Source of the DNA: Sphingomonas sp. UBA4766
GTDB lineage: Bacteria; Pseudomonadota; Alphaproteobacteria; Sphingomonadales; Sphingomonadaceae
Reading direction: 5' to 3'
Assembly: GCA_002403415.1 (NCBI GenBank)
Contig: DHHS01000181.1
Span: 10,185 to 41,607 of the forward strand
DNA: 31,423 nt
A program made the position numbers and the translations under genes. The notes under the pieces were generated by a model that was not told the origin of the DNA, did no database searches, and worked only from the letters and a program-made list of their open reading frames with translations. Of this stretch, positions 1 through 6,522 are shown one piece after another. Numbering within the stretch: the first letter of the stretch is position 1; every line of letters begins with the position of its first letter.

Positions 1-31
1 GTCGGGGGTTCAAGTCCCTCCTTCGCTACCA
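1..31 (+). tRNA. 3' end of a tRNA (isotype undetermined)
   Basis: The first bases fit the 3' part of a tRNA. A five-pair T stem (positions 4-8 with 16-20, one G-U pair) encloses the T loop TTCAAGT. It is followed by the 3' acceptor strand CTTCGCT (21-27), discriminator A28 and an encoded CCA (29-31). The 5' part with the anticodon lies outside the window, so the isotype cannot be read. Confidence 0.85.
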
Positions 32-174
32 CCCACGCAGCGCCTGTGCGGTGTCGCCCATTATCGGACCGATCAAGCCCAACACCGGAATATCAGCAAT
101 TGCGCTTTTCACTGCAAAACCCATGTTAGGTCATGACGCCGCGCCCCCGGTGCCGTTAAGACAGGATATCGACA

Positions 175-1146
175 ATGCCCACCACCCACACCACCCGCAT
201 GCTCATCATTGGCTCCGGTCCGGCCGGGCTGTCGGCGGCGATTTACGGCGCGCGCGCAGGGATGCAGCCAATTCTGGTGCAGGGGATCCAGCCCGGTGGC
301 CAGTTGATGACGACCACCGACGTCGAAAACTATCCGGGCTTTCGCAATGTCGTTCAGGGCCCGTGGCTCATGGACGAGATGTCGGCGCAGGCTGAGCATG
401 TCGGCACAAGGCTGATGTATGACACGATCGTCGACGTCGATTTGTCGCGTCGCCCGTTTCGGCTGATCGGCGATGGCGGGGATGTGTATGAAGGCGATGT
501 ACTCATTATCGCGACAGGTGCGCAGGCGAAGTGGCTCGGGCTCGATACCGAGGACGCCATGAAGGGCAAGGGGGTAAGCGCATGCGCGACATGCGACGGG
601 TTTTTCTTTCGCGGCAAGAAGGTCGCGGTGATCGGCGGCGGCAATACTGCGGTTGAGGAAGCGCTCTACCTTACCAATCACAGCGACGACGTTACCCTGA
701 TCCACCGGCGCGACATTTTGCGCGCAGAACGGATTTTGCAGGATCGGCTGTTCGCCAATCCCAAGATTACAGTGCTCTGGAACAAGGAAGTCAGCCAGTT
801 TGTCGGCGGCGGTTCGCCCGAGGGGCTGGTGGGTATCGAACTGCGCGACCGGGTGAGTGGCGAGTTGTCGGTGATCGATGTCGAGGGCGGCTTTGTCGCG
901 ATCGGCCATAGCCCGGCAACCGAGATTTTCCGTGGGCACGTGACGCTCGACAGCGACGGTTACATCGAGGTCGCACCTGGCACCACGCGCACGAGCGTGC
1001 CCGGCGTGTTTGCGTGTGGCGATGTGATGGACAAAATCTATCGTCAGGCAATTACAGCGGCGGGCACGGGGTGCATGGCGGCGCTGGATGCCGAACGCTT
1101 CCTGGCCGAAGCCGAGTTTGAGCACGCGACGGCGACGGCGGTCTGA
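175..1146 (+). CDS. trxB: Thioredoxin reductase (NADPH)
   Basis: A 323-residue cytoplasmic flavoenzyme that moves electrons from NADPH through FAD to thioredoxin. The N-terminal FAD-binding motif GSGPAG lies near residues 13-18. The redox-active CATC disulfide (Cys137, Cys140) is followed by DGFFF. The NADPH-binding motif GGGNTAVEEA comes just after, and a second FAD motif near the C terminus reads ACGDV. Length and domain order are those of low-molecular-weight bacterial TrxB. The ATG has an AGGA about nine bases upstream. It sits between a tRNA and the exosortase locus and is probably transcribed alone, because the next gene converges on it only 3 nt away. The 32-174 leader holds no other gene I can support. 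Confidence 0.97.
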   Translation: MPTTHTTRMLIIGSGPAGLSAAIYGARAGMQPILVQGIQPGGQLMTTTDVENYPGFRNVVQGPWLMDEMSAQAEHVGTRLMYDTIVDVDLSRRPFRLIGDGGDVYEGDVLIIATGAQAKWLGLDTEDAMKGKGVSACATCDGFFFRGKKVAVIGGGNTAVEEALYLTNHSDDVTLIHRRDILRAERILQDRLFANPKITVLWNKEVSQFVGGGSPEGLVGIELRDRVSGELSVIDVEGGFVAIGHSPATEIFRGHVTLDSDGYIEVAPGTTRTSVPGVFACGDVMDKIYRQAITAAGTGCMAALDAERFLAEAEFEHATATAV

Positions 1147-1149
1147 TCG

Positions 1150-1935
1150 TTAGCGTACCCCTTCGCGTACCGCCGAAAGAAGGGCGTCGGCATCGCCGGG
1201 GCCGGCAAAGCTGTGCGACGCAGTTTCGATAACGTGCATGGTGCCGCGCCAGCGGTGGCGCTTTGCAGCGGCCAGAAACGCCTGAGCGGTCGCGTCGCCC
1301 TTTGCAATGACGATGGTGGATGGAATGGCGGCAATCCCGGCGAAAAAGCCCAGCTCAAGTGACGATTCGGCGTCAGAGTGCATGCGAAATATTCTGCTCA
1401 ATCCTTTGACTCCAGATGAAATATTGATCCGACCGCGCACCAGATCCGCCCAAAGCGTCCGATCGCGCAACCGCGTTGCATAGCGCGCGCGGATTGCAGC
1501 GGGCGGCGGCAGGTCGTCTACCGCGGCGACCACCCACGGATTGGCGAGCACCAGCGCATCGAGCCCGGCACGCTCACCGAACAGCGCAAGTGCCGTTGCG
1601 CCATCGCAATTGCCGAAGCCGACCAGGCGCGTCAGCTGCGGGCAGTGCGCGCGAAAAGCCGCTGCCGCCGCCATGATATCGTCGGCCGCACTTTCGAACC
1701 CGCCATTGATGCCGCTCGAATCGCCAATCCCACGCCGGTCGAAGCGGAACACGGGCATCCCGCCCGCCGCCAGCGCCTTCGCCAGCGCCGCCATCCCGCG
1801 ATGCGCTCCGCACCGCACTTCGTTCCCGCCCGACACGATGAGCACCCCGATCGTCCCCGCCGCCACGTCAAGCGAGCCGACCAGCGTTTCGTCGGCACAA
1901 CGGAACGCGACTATCCGCCGCATCGCCGCATCCAT
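1150..1935 (-). CDS. Exosortase A system-associated hydrolase 1 (alpha/beta fold)
   Basis: A 261-residue alpha/beta-hydrolase matching the 'hydrolase 1' family found with exosortase A polysaccharide loci (TIGR03100 type). The strand before the oxyanion region reads VLIVSGGNE, and FDRRGIGDSSG follows near residues 65-75. The nucleophile elbow is GFGNCDG with Cys110 where most family members carry Ser, as in dienelactone hydrolase. The substrate is unknown; hydrolysis of a thioester or ester on the neighbouring carrier protein is a guess. It is the last gene of the leftward acp-hydrolase2-hydrolase1 arm and overlaps the end of hydrolase 2 by 25 nt. An internal ATG at 1923 (MRRIVAF) would reduce the overlap to 13 nt. 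No membrane segment or signal peptide is visible. Confidence 0.88.
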   Translation of the reverse strand: MDAAMRRIVAFRCADETLVGSLDVAAGTIGVLIVSGGNEVRCGAHRGMAALAKALAAGGMPVFRFDRRGIGDSSGINGGFESAADDIMAAAAAFRAHCPQLTRLVGFGNCDGATALALFGERAGLDALVLANPWVVAAVDDLPPPAAIRARYATRLRDRTLWADLVRGRINISSGVKGLSRIFRMHSDAESSLELGFFAGIAAIPSTIVIAKGDATAQAFLAAAKRHRWRGTMHVIETASHSFAGPGDADALLSAVREGVR

Positions 1936-2606
1936 TCGGTTAAATCTTCAGCCAATGTTCGCGCAAGTTCAGGGTCATCGCCCGGCTCGGCCCGGCGCCA
2001 CAGCGGTACCCCGCCAACCTTGCGGTCGGCCAGTGCGGGGTCGCTGTCCAGCCGCAGCGTCCGCAGCGGCACAGGCGGCGTCCCAAGCGATAAATGCGCC
2101 TCCAGCCCGACGTATAGCGCCCAGTTCATCATGTTGCCCACCAACTGCGCGGGCGGGCTATCGATCGAAAAGCTCGACCAGTCGCGGCGCCCCGACACCG
2201 CCTCTGCTCGGCGCAGATCGTTAAGCACCGCCCGTCCCGGTATCGGCGCGAACCGCCAGACCGATGCGGTGCCCGGCACGCTATCGAGGATGGCTGCGCC
2301 CCTCAGCGACGCAAGATGCGGCGGCCCGCCCTCTGAAAGCGCGCCGACCAGCGCGGTGGTCGCCGCCTGCCAAGCTTCTAACGTTGCATTTTCGGTCGGC
2401 GTCATGCTTTCGCCTTGCCCCGGCAGATCTGGAATGACGGCGCTCAGCCCATCAGTGGCCAACGCCCGCGCTATCGTCACCATCAGACGCCGCATGCGGT
2501 TATGCTCTTCGAACAACGGCGGTAAGATGATCGCCACCGGGCCGCACCCGCTGCCGAAACGCAGCATCGCCTCTTCGCCCCCCGCCCAGCGATAGGTTGT
2601 GATCAA
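1911..2606 (-). CDS. Exosortase A system-associated hydrolase 2 (alpha/beta fold, elbow motif atypical)
   Basis: A 231-residue protein of the 'hydrolase 2' family of exosortase A loci (TIGR03101 type). The N terminus reads IILPPLFEEHNRMRR (residues 26-40), and the PDLPGQGES motif (near 59-67) is the usual alpha/beta-hydrolase strand-4 turn. At the expected nucleophile elbow the sequence is ASLRG rather than GxSxG, so classical serine-hydrolase activity is uncertain; it may bind or shuttle a substrate. Its start overlaps the acp stop by 4 nt (ATGA) and its end overlaps hydrolase 1, so the three genes are one translationally coupled unit. The function has not, to my knowledge, been determined for the family. 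Confidence 0.85.
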   Translation of the reverse strand: MITTYRWAGGEEAMLRFGSGCGPVAIILPPLFEEHNRMRRLMVTIARALATDGLSAVIPDLPGQGESMTPTENATLEAWQAATTALVGALSEGGPPHLASLRGAAILDSVPGTASVWRFAPIPGRAVLNDLRRAEAVSGRRDWSSFSIDSPPAQLVGNMMNWALYVGLEAHLSLGTPPVPLRTLRLDSDPALADRKVGGVPLWRRAEPGDDPELARTLAEDLTEWMRRCGG

Positions 2607-2860
2607 CGCCGCGCCTTGTCGGCCGCGAACCGGGTCAATGCGCCAAATGTTGAGAGCAAATCGCCGTCGACCTCATCATCCTCGATCAAAATGCCAAGCC
2701 GGTCCTCCAGCTCGGTGAGAACCGCCGCCACGGCAATCGAATCAAATTCGGGGAGCGCGCCGAACAATCCGGTATCGGCTTCAAAGGCGGCGGCGCGCGC
2801 CGCACTGATCCCGAGGACATCGCGCAACACGTCGCGCACGATCGACTCGGTTTCCGTCAT
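2603..2860 (-). CDS. Acyl carrier protein of the exosortase A locus
   Basis: An 85-residue acidic protein with the length and four-helix pattern of an acyl carrier protein. The 4'-phosphopantetheine attachment site is EFDS with Ser41 followed by IAVAAVL; the C-terminal half is rich in Asp and Glu. I chose the ATG at 2860 (MTETES), which gives a normal ACP length; the reading frame stays open for 47 codons upstream, but that part resembles no ACP and overlaps the divergent promoter. Family members sit in exosortase A loci with an AMP-forming ligase, which here lies on the opposite strand just across the shared promoter region. Its likely role is to carry an acyl or aminoacyl group activated by that ligase; the group is unknown. 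Confidence 0.9.
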   Translation of the reverse strand: MTETESIVRDVLRDVLGISAARAAAFEADTGLFGALPEFDSIAVAAVLTELEDRLGILIEDDEVDGDLLSTFGALTRFAADKARR

Positions 2861-2927
2861 GGTGCTCAACACAGCCCCCTTCAATTTCGGTGCTTCCCGC
2901 CCGCATAAACTGGGTTTTCCTAAAGAA

Positions 2928-2956
2928 TTGGCACGCCAAAGCCAAGCCACGCTAAT
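2928..2956 (+). promoter_or_regulatory. Putative sigma70-type promoter of the rightward exosortase operon
   Basis: TTGGCA (2928-2933, five of six consensus) and GCTAAT (2951-2956, four of six) are separated by exactly 17 bp. Transcription would begin near 2963, about 45 nt before the ligase start. This is the best promoter-like pair in the 147-bp divergent region. TTGGCACG also resembles the -24 half of a sigma54 promoter, but the matching -12 GC is shifted by one base. Confidence 0.5.
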
Positions 2957-2983
2957 CGGATGGTGCTTGGCGCTTTCCTTGGC
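2928..2983. promoter_or_regulatory. Cluster of five TTGGC/GCCAA half-sites (possible operator)
   Basis: TTGGC occurs at 2928-2932, 2967-2971 and 2979-2983, and GCCAA at 2935-2939 and 2941-2945. The first pair forms the inverted repeat TTGGC-AC-GCCAA over the -35 element. GCCAAGC (2941-2947) and GCTTGGC (2965-2971) form a second inverted repeat around the -10 element. This layout between divergent genes suggests a regulator-binding region, though no regulator gene is nearby. Confidence 0.4.
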
Positions 2984-3007
2984 CGCCACGCGCGGTATCA
3001 AGGCTTC

Positions 3008-4531
3008 ATGATCCCGCTTGATCCTGTGCCGCGTCCGATTGATCGCTTGCCGTCAATGGGCGATCCGGCGGCGGTGGCGATTGCTGATCGCGTAGGCGTG
3101 CTTGATTATGCCGGGCTGGAGCAGGCGGTGGGCGCGCTGGCATCATGGCTGCACCGGGCCGGACTGCGCGCCGGGGACCGGGTCGCGAGCTGGCTGCCAA
3201 AAACGCGCACGGCTTGCCTATTGCCGCTGGCGGCCCCCCGCGCCGGGTTGATCCATGTGCCGATCAACCCGCTGCTGAAGCGCGCGCAGGTCGCCCATAT
3301 TCTCGGCGATAGCGGTGCCGCGATGCTGGTGACACAAGCCGCGCGGGCGGCAATGCTTGCGCACAGCGACGCACCCGCTGGCTGCATTGTGCGCGACGAA
3401 GACGAGGCGACCGAAGCCGTCGCGGTGGCAAATGACGTCATGCCGCCTTCGCACAGCGACCCTGATATGCTGGCGGCGATCCTCTATACCTCCGGGTCGA
3501 CGGGGCGGCCCAAGGGCGTGATGCTGAGCCATGCCAATTTATGGCTCGGCGCAATCAGTGTGGCGCATTACCTCGCGCTGACGCCCGATGACGTCACCTT
3601 GTGCGTTTTGCCTTTCAGCTTCGACTATGGCCAAAATCAGCTGTTTTCGAGCTGGGCGGCGGGCGCCGGGGCCGTGCCGCTCGATTATCTGACCCCGCAG
3701 GATGTGGTAAAGGCGGTTGCGCGCCATGACGTCACTACGCTTGCCGGCGTGCCGCCGCTCTGGGCGTCGCTGATCGAGGCGGCATGGCCCGATGAGGTCG
3801 CCGCGCGGCTGAGGCGGGTGACGAATTCGGGGGGGGCGCTGACGCCACCGATGGTCGATCGGATGCGCGCTCGCTTTGCGGCGGCGGCGATTTATCCGAT
3901 GTATGGCCTGACCGAAGCGTTTCGATCGACCTATCTGCCGCCCGCGCTGGTGGCCGCGCATCCAGCGTCAATGGGGCGCGCAATCCCGTTTGCCGACGTC
4001 ATGGTCGTCCGCGCCGACGGCACCCAGGCCGCTGTGGGCGAGGCGGGTGAGCTTGTCCATGCCGGGCCGCTGGTTGCGCAAGGTTATTGGCGCGATCCGA
4101 CGCGCACGGCCGAACGGTTTCGTCCAGCACCGATATGGAGCGCAACAGGCGGCATCGCGGTGTGGTCGGGCGACACGGTGATGCAGGACGCAAACGGCCT
4201 GTTCCACTACATTGGGCGCGCAGACGAGATGATTAAATCATTGGGTAACCGCATCAGCCCAACCGAGATTGAGGAAGCCGTCTTGCGCGGCGGCGAGGTG
4301 GCTGAGGCCGTCGCCTATGGCCGGGATGATCCCGTGCGCGGGCAGGTGATCATCGTGGCGGCGAGGGCGCAGGGTGACGCAAGCGTGGCCGAGCAAGCGC
4401 TGCGCAATCGGCTGCGCGCCGAACTCCCCAATTTCATGCAGCCGGAAGCGTATGAATGGCATGACGCCTTGCCGCGCAACGCGAACGGCAAACTCGACCG
4501 CACGACCATCAGGCAGGGAATGCGACCATGA
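3008..4531 (+). CDS. Acyl-CoA ligase (AMP-forming), exosortase A system-associated
   Basis: A 507-residue ANL-superfamily adenylating enzyme (TIGR03098 type). The ATP-binding P-loop YTSGSTGRPKG lies at residues 160-170, the A5 motif is MYGLTEAF, the hinge motif reads GRADEMIKSLGNRISPTEIEE (split by the domain joint), and the catalytic C-terminal lysine is Lys495 in NANGKLDR. It should activate a carboxylic acid as an acyl-AMP and pass it to CoA or, more likely here, to the phosphopantetheine arm of the divergent acyl carrier protein. I use the ATG at 3008, which has AAGG six bases upstream; an in-frame ATG at 2960 would start inside the promoter. It overlaps the decarboxylase gene by 4 nt (ATGA). 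The acid it activates cannot be read from the sequence. Confidence 0.92.
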   Translation: MIPLDPVPRPIDRLPSMGDPAAVAIADRVGVLDYAGLEQAVGALASWLHRAGLRAGDRVASWLPKTRTACLLPLAAPRAGLIHVPINPLLKRAQVAHILGDSGAAMLVTQAARAAMLAHSDAPAGCIVRDEDEATEAVAVANDVMPPSHSDPDMLAAILYTSGSTGRPKGVMLSHANLWLGAISVAHYLALTPDDVTLCVLPFSFDYGQNQLFSSWAAGAGAVPLDYLTPQDVVKAVARHDVTTLAGVPPLWASLIEAAWPDEVAARLRRVTNSGGALTPPMVDRMRARFAAAAIYPMYGLTEAFRSTYLPPALVAAHPASMGRAIPFADVMVVRADGTQAAVGEAGELVHAGPLVAQGYWRDPTRTAERFRPAPIWSATGGIAVWSGDTVMQDANGLFHYIGRADEMIKSLGNRISPTEIEEAVLRGGEVAEAVAYGRDDPVRGQVIIVAARAQGDASVAEQALRNRLRAELPNFMQPEAYEWHDALPRNANGKLDRTTIRQGMRP

Positions 4532-5781
4532 AGCCAATGGGATCGATCCCCGAGCCCTATGTCCAGCAGCAGGGCGATTTAATCATTGGCGGCAAGAGTG
4601 CGGCCCAATGGATTGAACAAGCGGGTAAAACACCGCTGTTCATCTATGACGCAGGCATGATTGCTGATCGCGTCGCGAGCTTGCGCGCGGTGCTCCCGCC
4701 GGGGGTGGCGGTACATTATGCGGTGAAGGCGAACCCGGCGCTGATTGATGTGCTCGCCCCGCTCGTCGATGGGCTCGATATTGCATCAGCGGGCGAGCTG
4801 GCGATGATCGAGGCAGCGGGCATCGACACCGCGATTAGCTACGCCGGGCCGGGCAAGCGTGACGACGAACTTCGCCGGGCGATTGCCGCAGGCGTCACCA
4901 TCAATCTGGAATCGGGGGGTGAGGCAGGGCGGGCGATCGCGATTGGGCATGATCTGGGGGTGCGCCCCCGGCTCGCGGTTCGGGTGAACCCCGATTTCGA
5001 ACTGCGCGGCAGCGGGATGAAAATGGGCGGGCGCGCCTCGCCCTTTGGGGTTGAGGCGGACGAAGTGCCCGATCTGATCCGTCACATCATCGCGGCCGGG
5101 TGCGATTGGCGCGGCCTCCACATTTTTGCCGGTTCGCAAACGCTCGATACCGATGCGCTGATCGAGACACAGGCCGCGACGCTCGCATTGGCCGCACGGC
5201 TGGGCGAAGCGGTGGGTGCCACGCCGCCGCTCGTGAATCTGGGTGGCGGCTTTGGTATCCCCTATTTCCCCGGTGATCGGGCAATTGACGTCACCGCGAT
5301 CGGCGCGGCGCTGACCGACGCCATGGCGGCACGCGGGGCGATCTTGCGCGATACCCGCTTTGCGATCGAGCTTGGCCGCTGGCTGGTGGGGGAGGCGGGC
5401 GTGTATCTAACGCGAATTGTGGACCGCAAGGTTAGCCGGGGCGAAGTATTTCTGGTCGTCGATGGCGGCTTGCACCATCAATTGGCGGCAAGCGGGAATT
5501 TCGGCACGGTGGTACGGCGCAACTATCCGCTTGCGCTGGCGCACCGCATGGGCGCACCCGCAGATGAGGTGGTCAGCGTGGTCGGCTGTCTGTGCACACC
5601 GCTCGACCGGCTCGGCGATCAGATCGGCCTGCCGCGCGCCGAAGTGGGGGATGTTGTCGCGATCTTCATGGCGGGTGCCTATGGCCGCTCAGCGAGCCCG
5701 ACCGCATTCCTGGGCCATGCACCGCCGGTCGAGCTGGTGGTGGGCCGCAAGGACAATCCTAACGCAATCTTCACCTCTTAA
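4528..5781 (+). CDS. PLP-dependent decarboxylase, exosortase A system-associated
   Basis: A 417-residue fold-type III PLP enzyme of the diaminopimelate/ornithine decarboxylase superfamily (TIGR03099 type). The Schiff-base lysine is Lys67 in HYAVKANP. A glycine-rich phosphate-binding loop (NLGGGFGIPYFPG) and an ExGR motif (ELGRWLVGEAG) are present. The C-terminal catalytic Cys356 lies in GCLCTPLD, but the Glu that follows this Cys in diaminopimelate decarboxylases (CExxD) is Thr here, so the substrate probably differs. A full-length second enzyme of the same fold lies at 20197-21417 and has the ornithine-type motif instead. The start overlaps the ligase stop (ATGA). A plausible role is to decarboxylate an amino acid, perhaps while linked to the carrier protein; this is inference. 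Confidence 0.9.
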   Translation: MKPMGSIPEPYVQQQGDLIIGGKSAAQWIEQAGKTPLFIYDAGMIADRVASLRAVLPPGVAVHYAVKANPALIDVLAPLVDGLDIASAGELAMIEAAGIDTAISYAGPGKRDDELRRAIAAGVTINLESGGEAGRAIAIGHDLGVRPRLAVRVNPDFELRGSGMKMGGRASPFGVEADEVPDLIRHIIAAGCDWRGLHIFAGSQTLDTDALIETQAATLALAARLGEAVGATPPLVNLGGGFGIPYFPGDRAIDVTAIGAALTDAMAARGAILRDTRFAIELGRWLVGEAGVYLTRIVDRKVSRGEVFLVVDGGLHHQLAASGNFGTVVRRNYPLALAHRMGAPADEVVSVVGCLCTPLDRLGDQIGLPRAEVGDVVAIFMAGAYGRSASPTAFLGHAPPVELVVGRKDNPNAIFTS

Positions 5782-5861
5782 TCGCATAGCCGAACGTGTA
5801 GCGGCGCGCGCGGTCGGATGACGTCACCGATCGCACGGGGCCAGCAGGAGGTTCGGCGGAG

Positions 5862-6506
5862 ATGCATTTGCGGGGTTTTGCACGAAATGGCGCGGGGCCA
5901 GCGCTGGCCCTGTTGCTGCTGTCCAGCTGCGTTGGCGGCAGCGGTGGGCCGCAATTGCCGCCTGCATCCTATGTCGCAACGCAAGAAGTGCCGGGTGAAG
6001 AATATGTCATTGGCCCGCTCGATCAGCTCAATGTGTTTGTGTGGCGCAATCCCGAATTGTCGGCAAAGGTACAGGTGCGCCCCGATGGGCGCATCACAAC
6101 CCCGCTGATCAACGACATGCCCGCCGTCGGCAAGACGCCCGCAATGCTGGCCGATGATTTGAAGCTGGCGTTGGGCGAATACATCAAAGACCCGATCGTG
6201 TCGGTGATTGTCGAGAATTTCTCGGGCACGTTCAGCCAGCAGGTTCGCATTGTCGGCGCAACCGCCAAGCCCGCCTCCATCCCCTATCGCGCGAATATGA
6301 CCTTGCTCGACGCGATGATCGCAGTTGGTGGTCTGAGCGAGTTTGCTGCGGGCAACCGCGCCAAGCTGATCCGCTATGACCGCACGACTGGTAAGCAAAA
6401 GGAATATGCGCTGCGTTTGTCCAACCTGCTCAAAAATGGGGACTCGCGCGCGAATGTGCGGTTGCAGCCCGGGGACGTGATCATCATCCCCGAGAGCTTT
6501 TTCTGA
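5862..6506 (+). CDS. XrtA-type exopolysaccharide export lipoprotein (Wza-like)
   Basis: A 214-residue polysaccharide export protein (TIGR03027 type). The N terminus is a lipoprotein signal: basic residues, a hydrophobic run ALALLLLSS and lipobox Cys23, so the mature protein should be anchored in the outer membrane. The poly-export domain begins at YVIGPLDQLNVFVWRNPEL (about residues 47-65) and contains VRPDGRITTPLI; a SLBB domain follows, with VRIVGATAKPASIPYRANM and the C-terminal LQPGDVIIIPES. AGGAGG lies about ten bases before the ATG. It opens the export part of the operon, 80 nt after the decarboxylase; that gap holds no gene or clear terminator. It should form the outer-membrane exit for the polysaccharide together with the barrel protein at 8939. 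Confidence 0.93.
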   Translation: MHLRGFARNGAGPALALLLLSSCVGGSGGPQLPPASYVATQEVPGEEYVIGPLDQLNVFVWRNPELSAKVQVRPDGRITTPLINDMPAVGKTPAMLADDLKLALGEYIKDPIVSVIVENFSGTFSQQVRIVGATAKPASIPYRANMTLLDAMIAVGGLSEFAAGNRAKLIRYDRTTGKQKEYALRLSNLLKNGDSRANVRLQPGDVIIIPESFF

Positions 6507-6522
6507 GCCGGGGCCGCGCTGC

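Noticed and set aside
109..1125. 338-codon open frame antisense to trxB
   Set aside because: It lies opposite a certain gene, its translation has no recognisable motif, and long antisense frames are expected at this G+C content.
2928..2947. Sigma54 promoter (TGGCACG at the -24 position)
   Set aside because: The -24 half is perfect, but the required GC of the -12 half is misplaced by one base and the TTGC context is absent; the sigma70-like pair fits better.
2960..3007. Upstream start of the acyl-CoA ligase
   Set aside because: The 16 extra residues show no homology pattern and start before the predicted transcription start near 2963.
5817..5826. TGACGTCA palindrome between decarboxylase and export genes
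   Set aside because: An isolated 8-bp palindrome that occurs by chance; no neighbouring promoter or repeat supports it.
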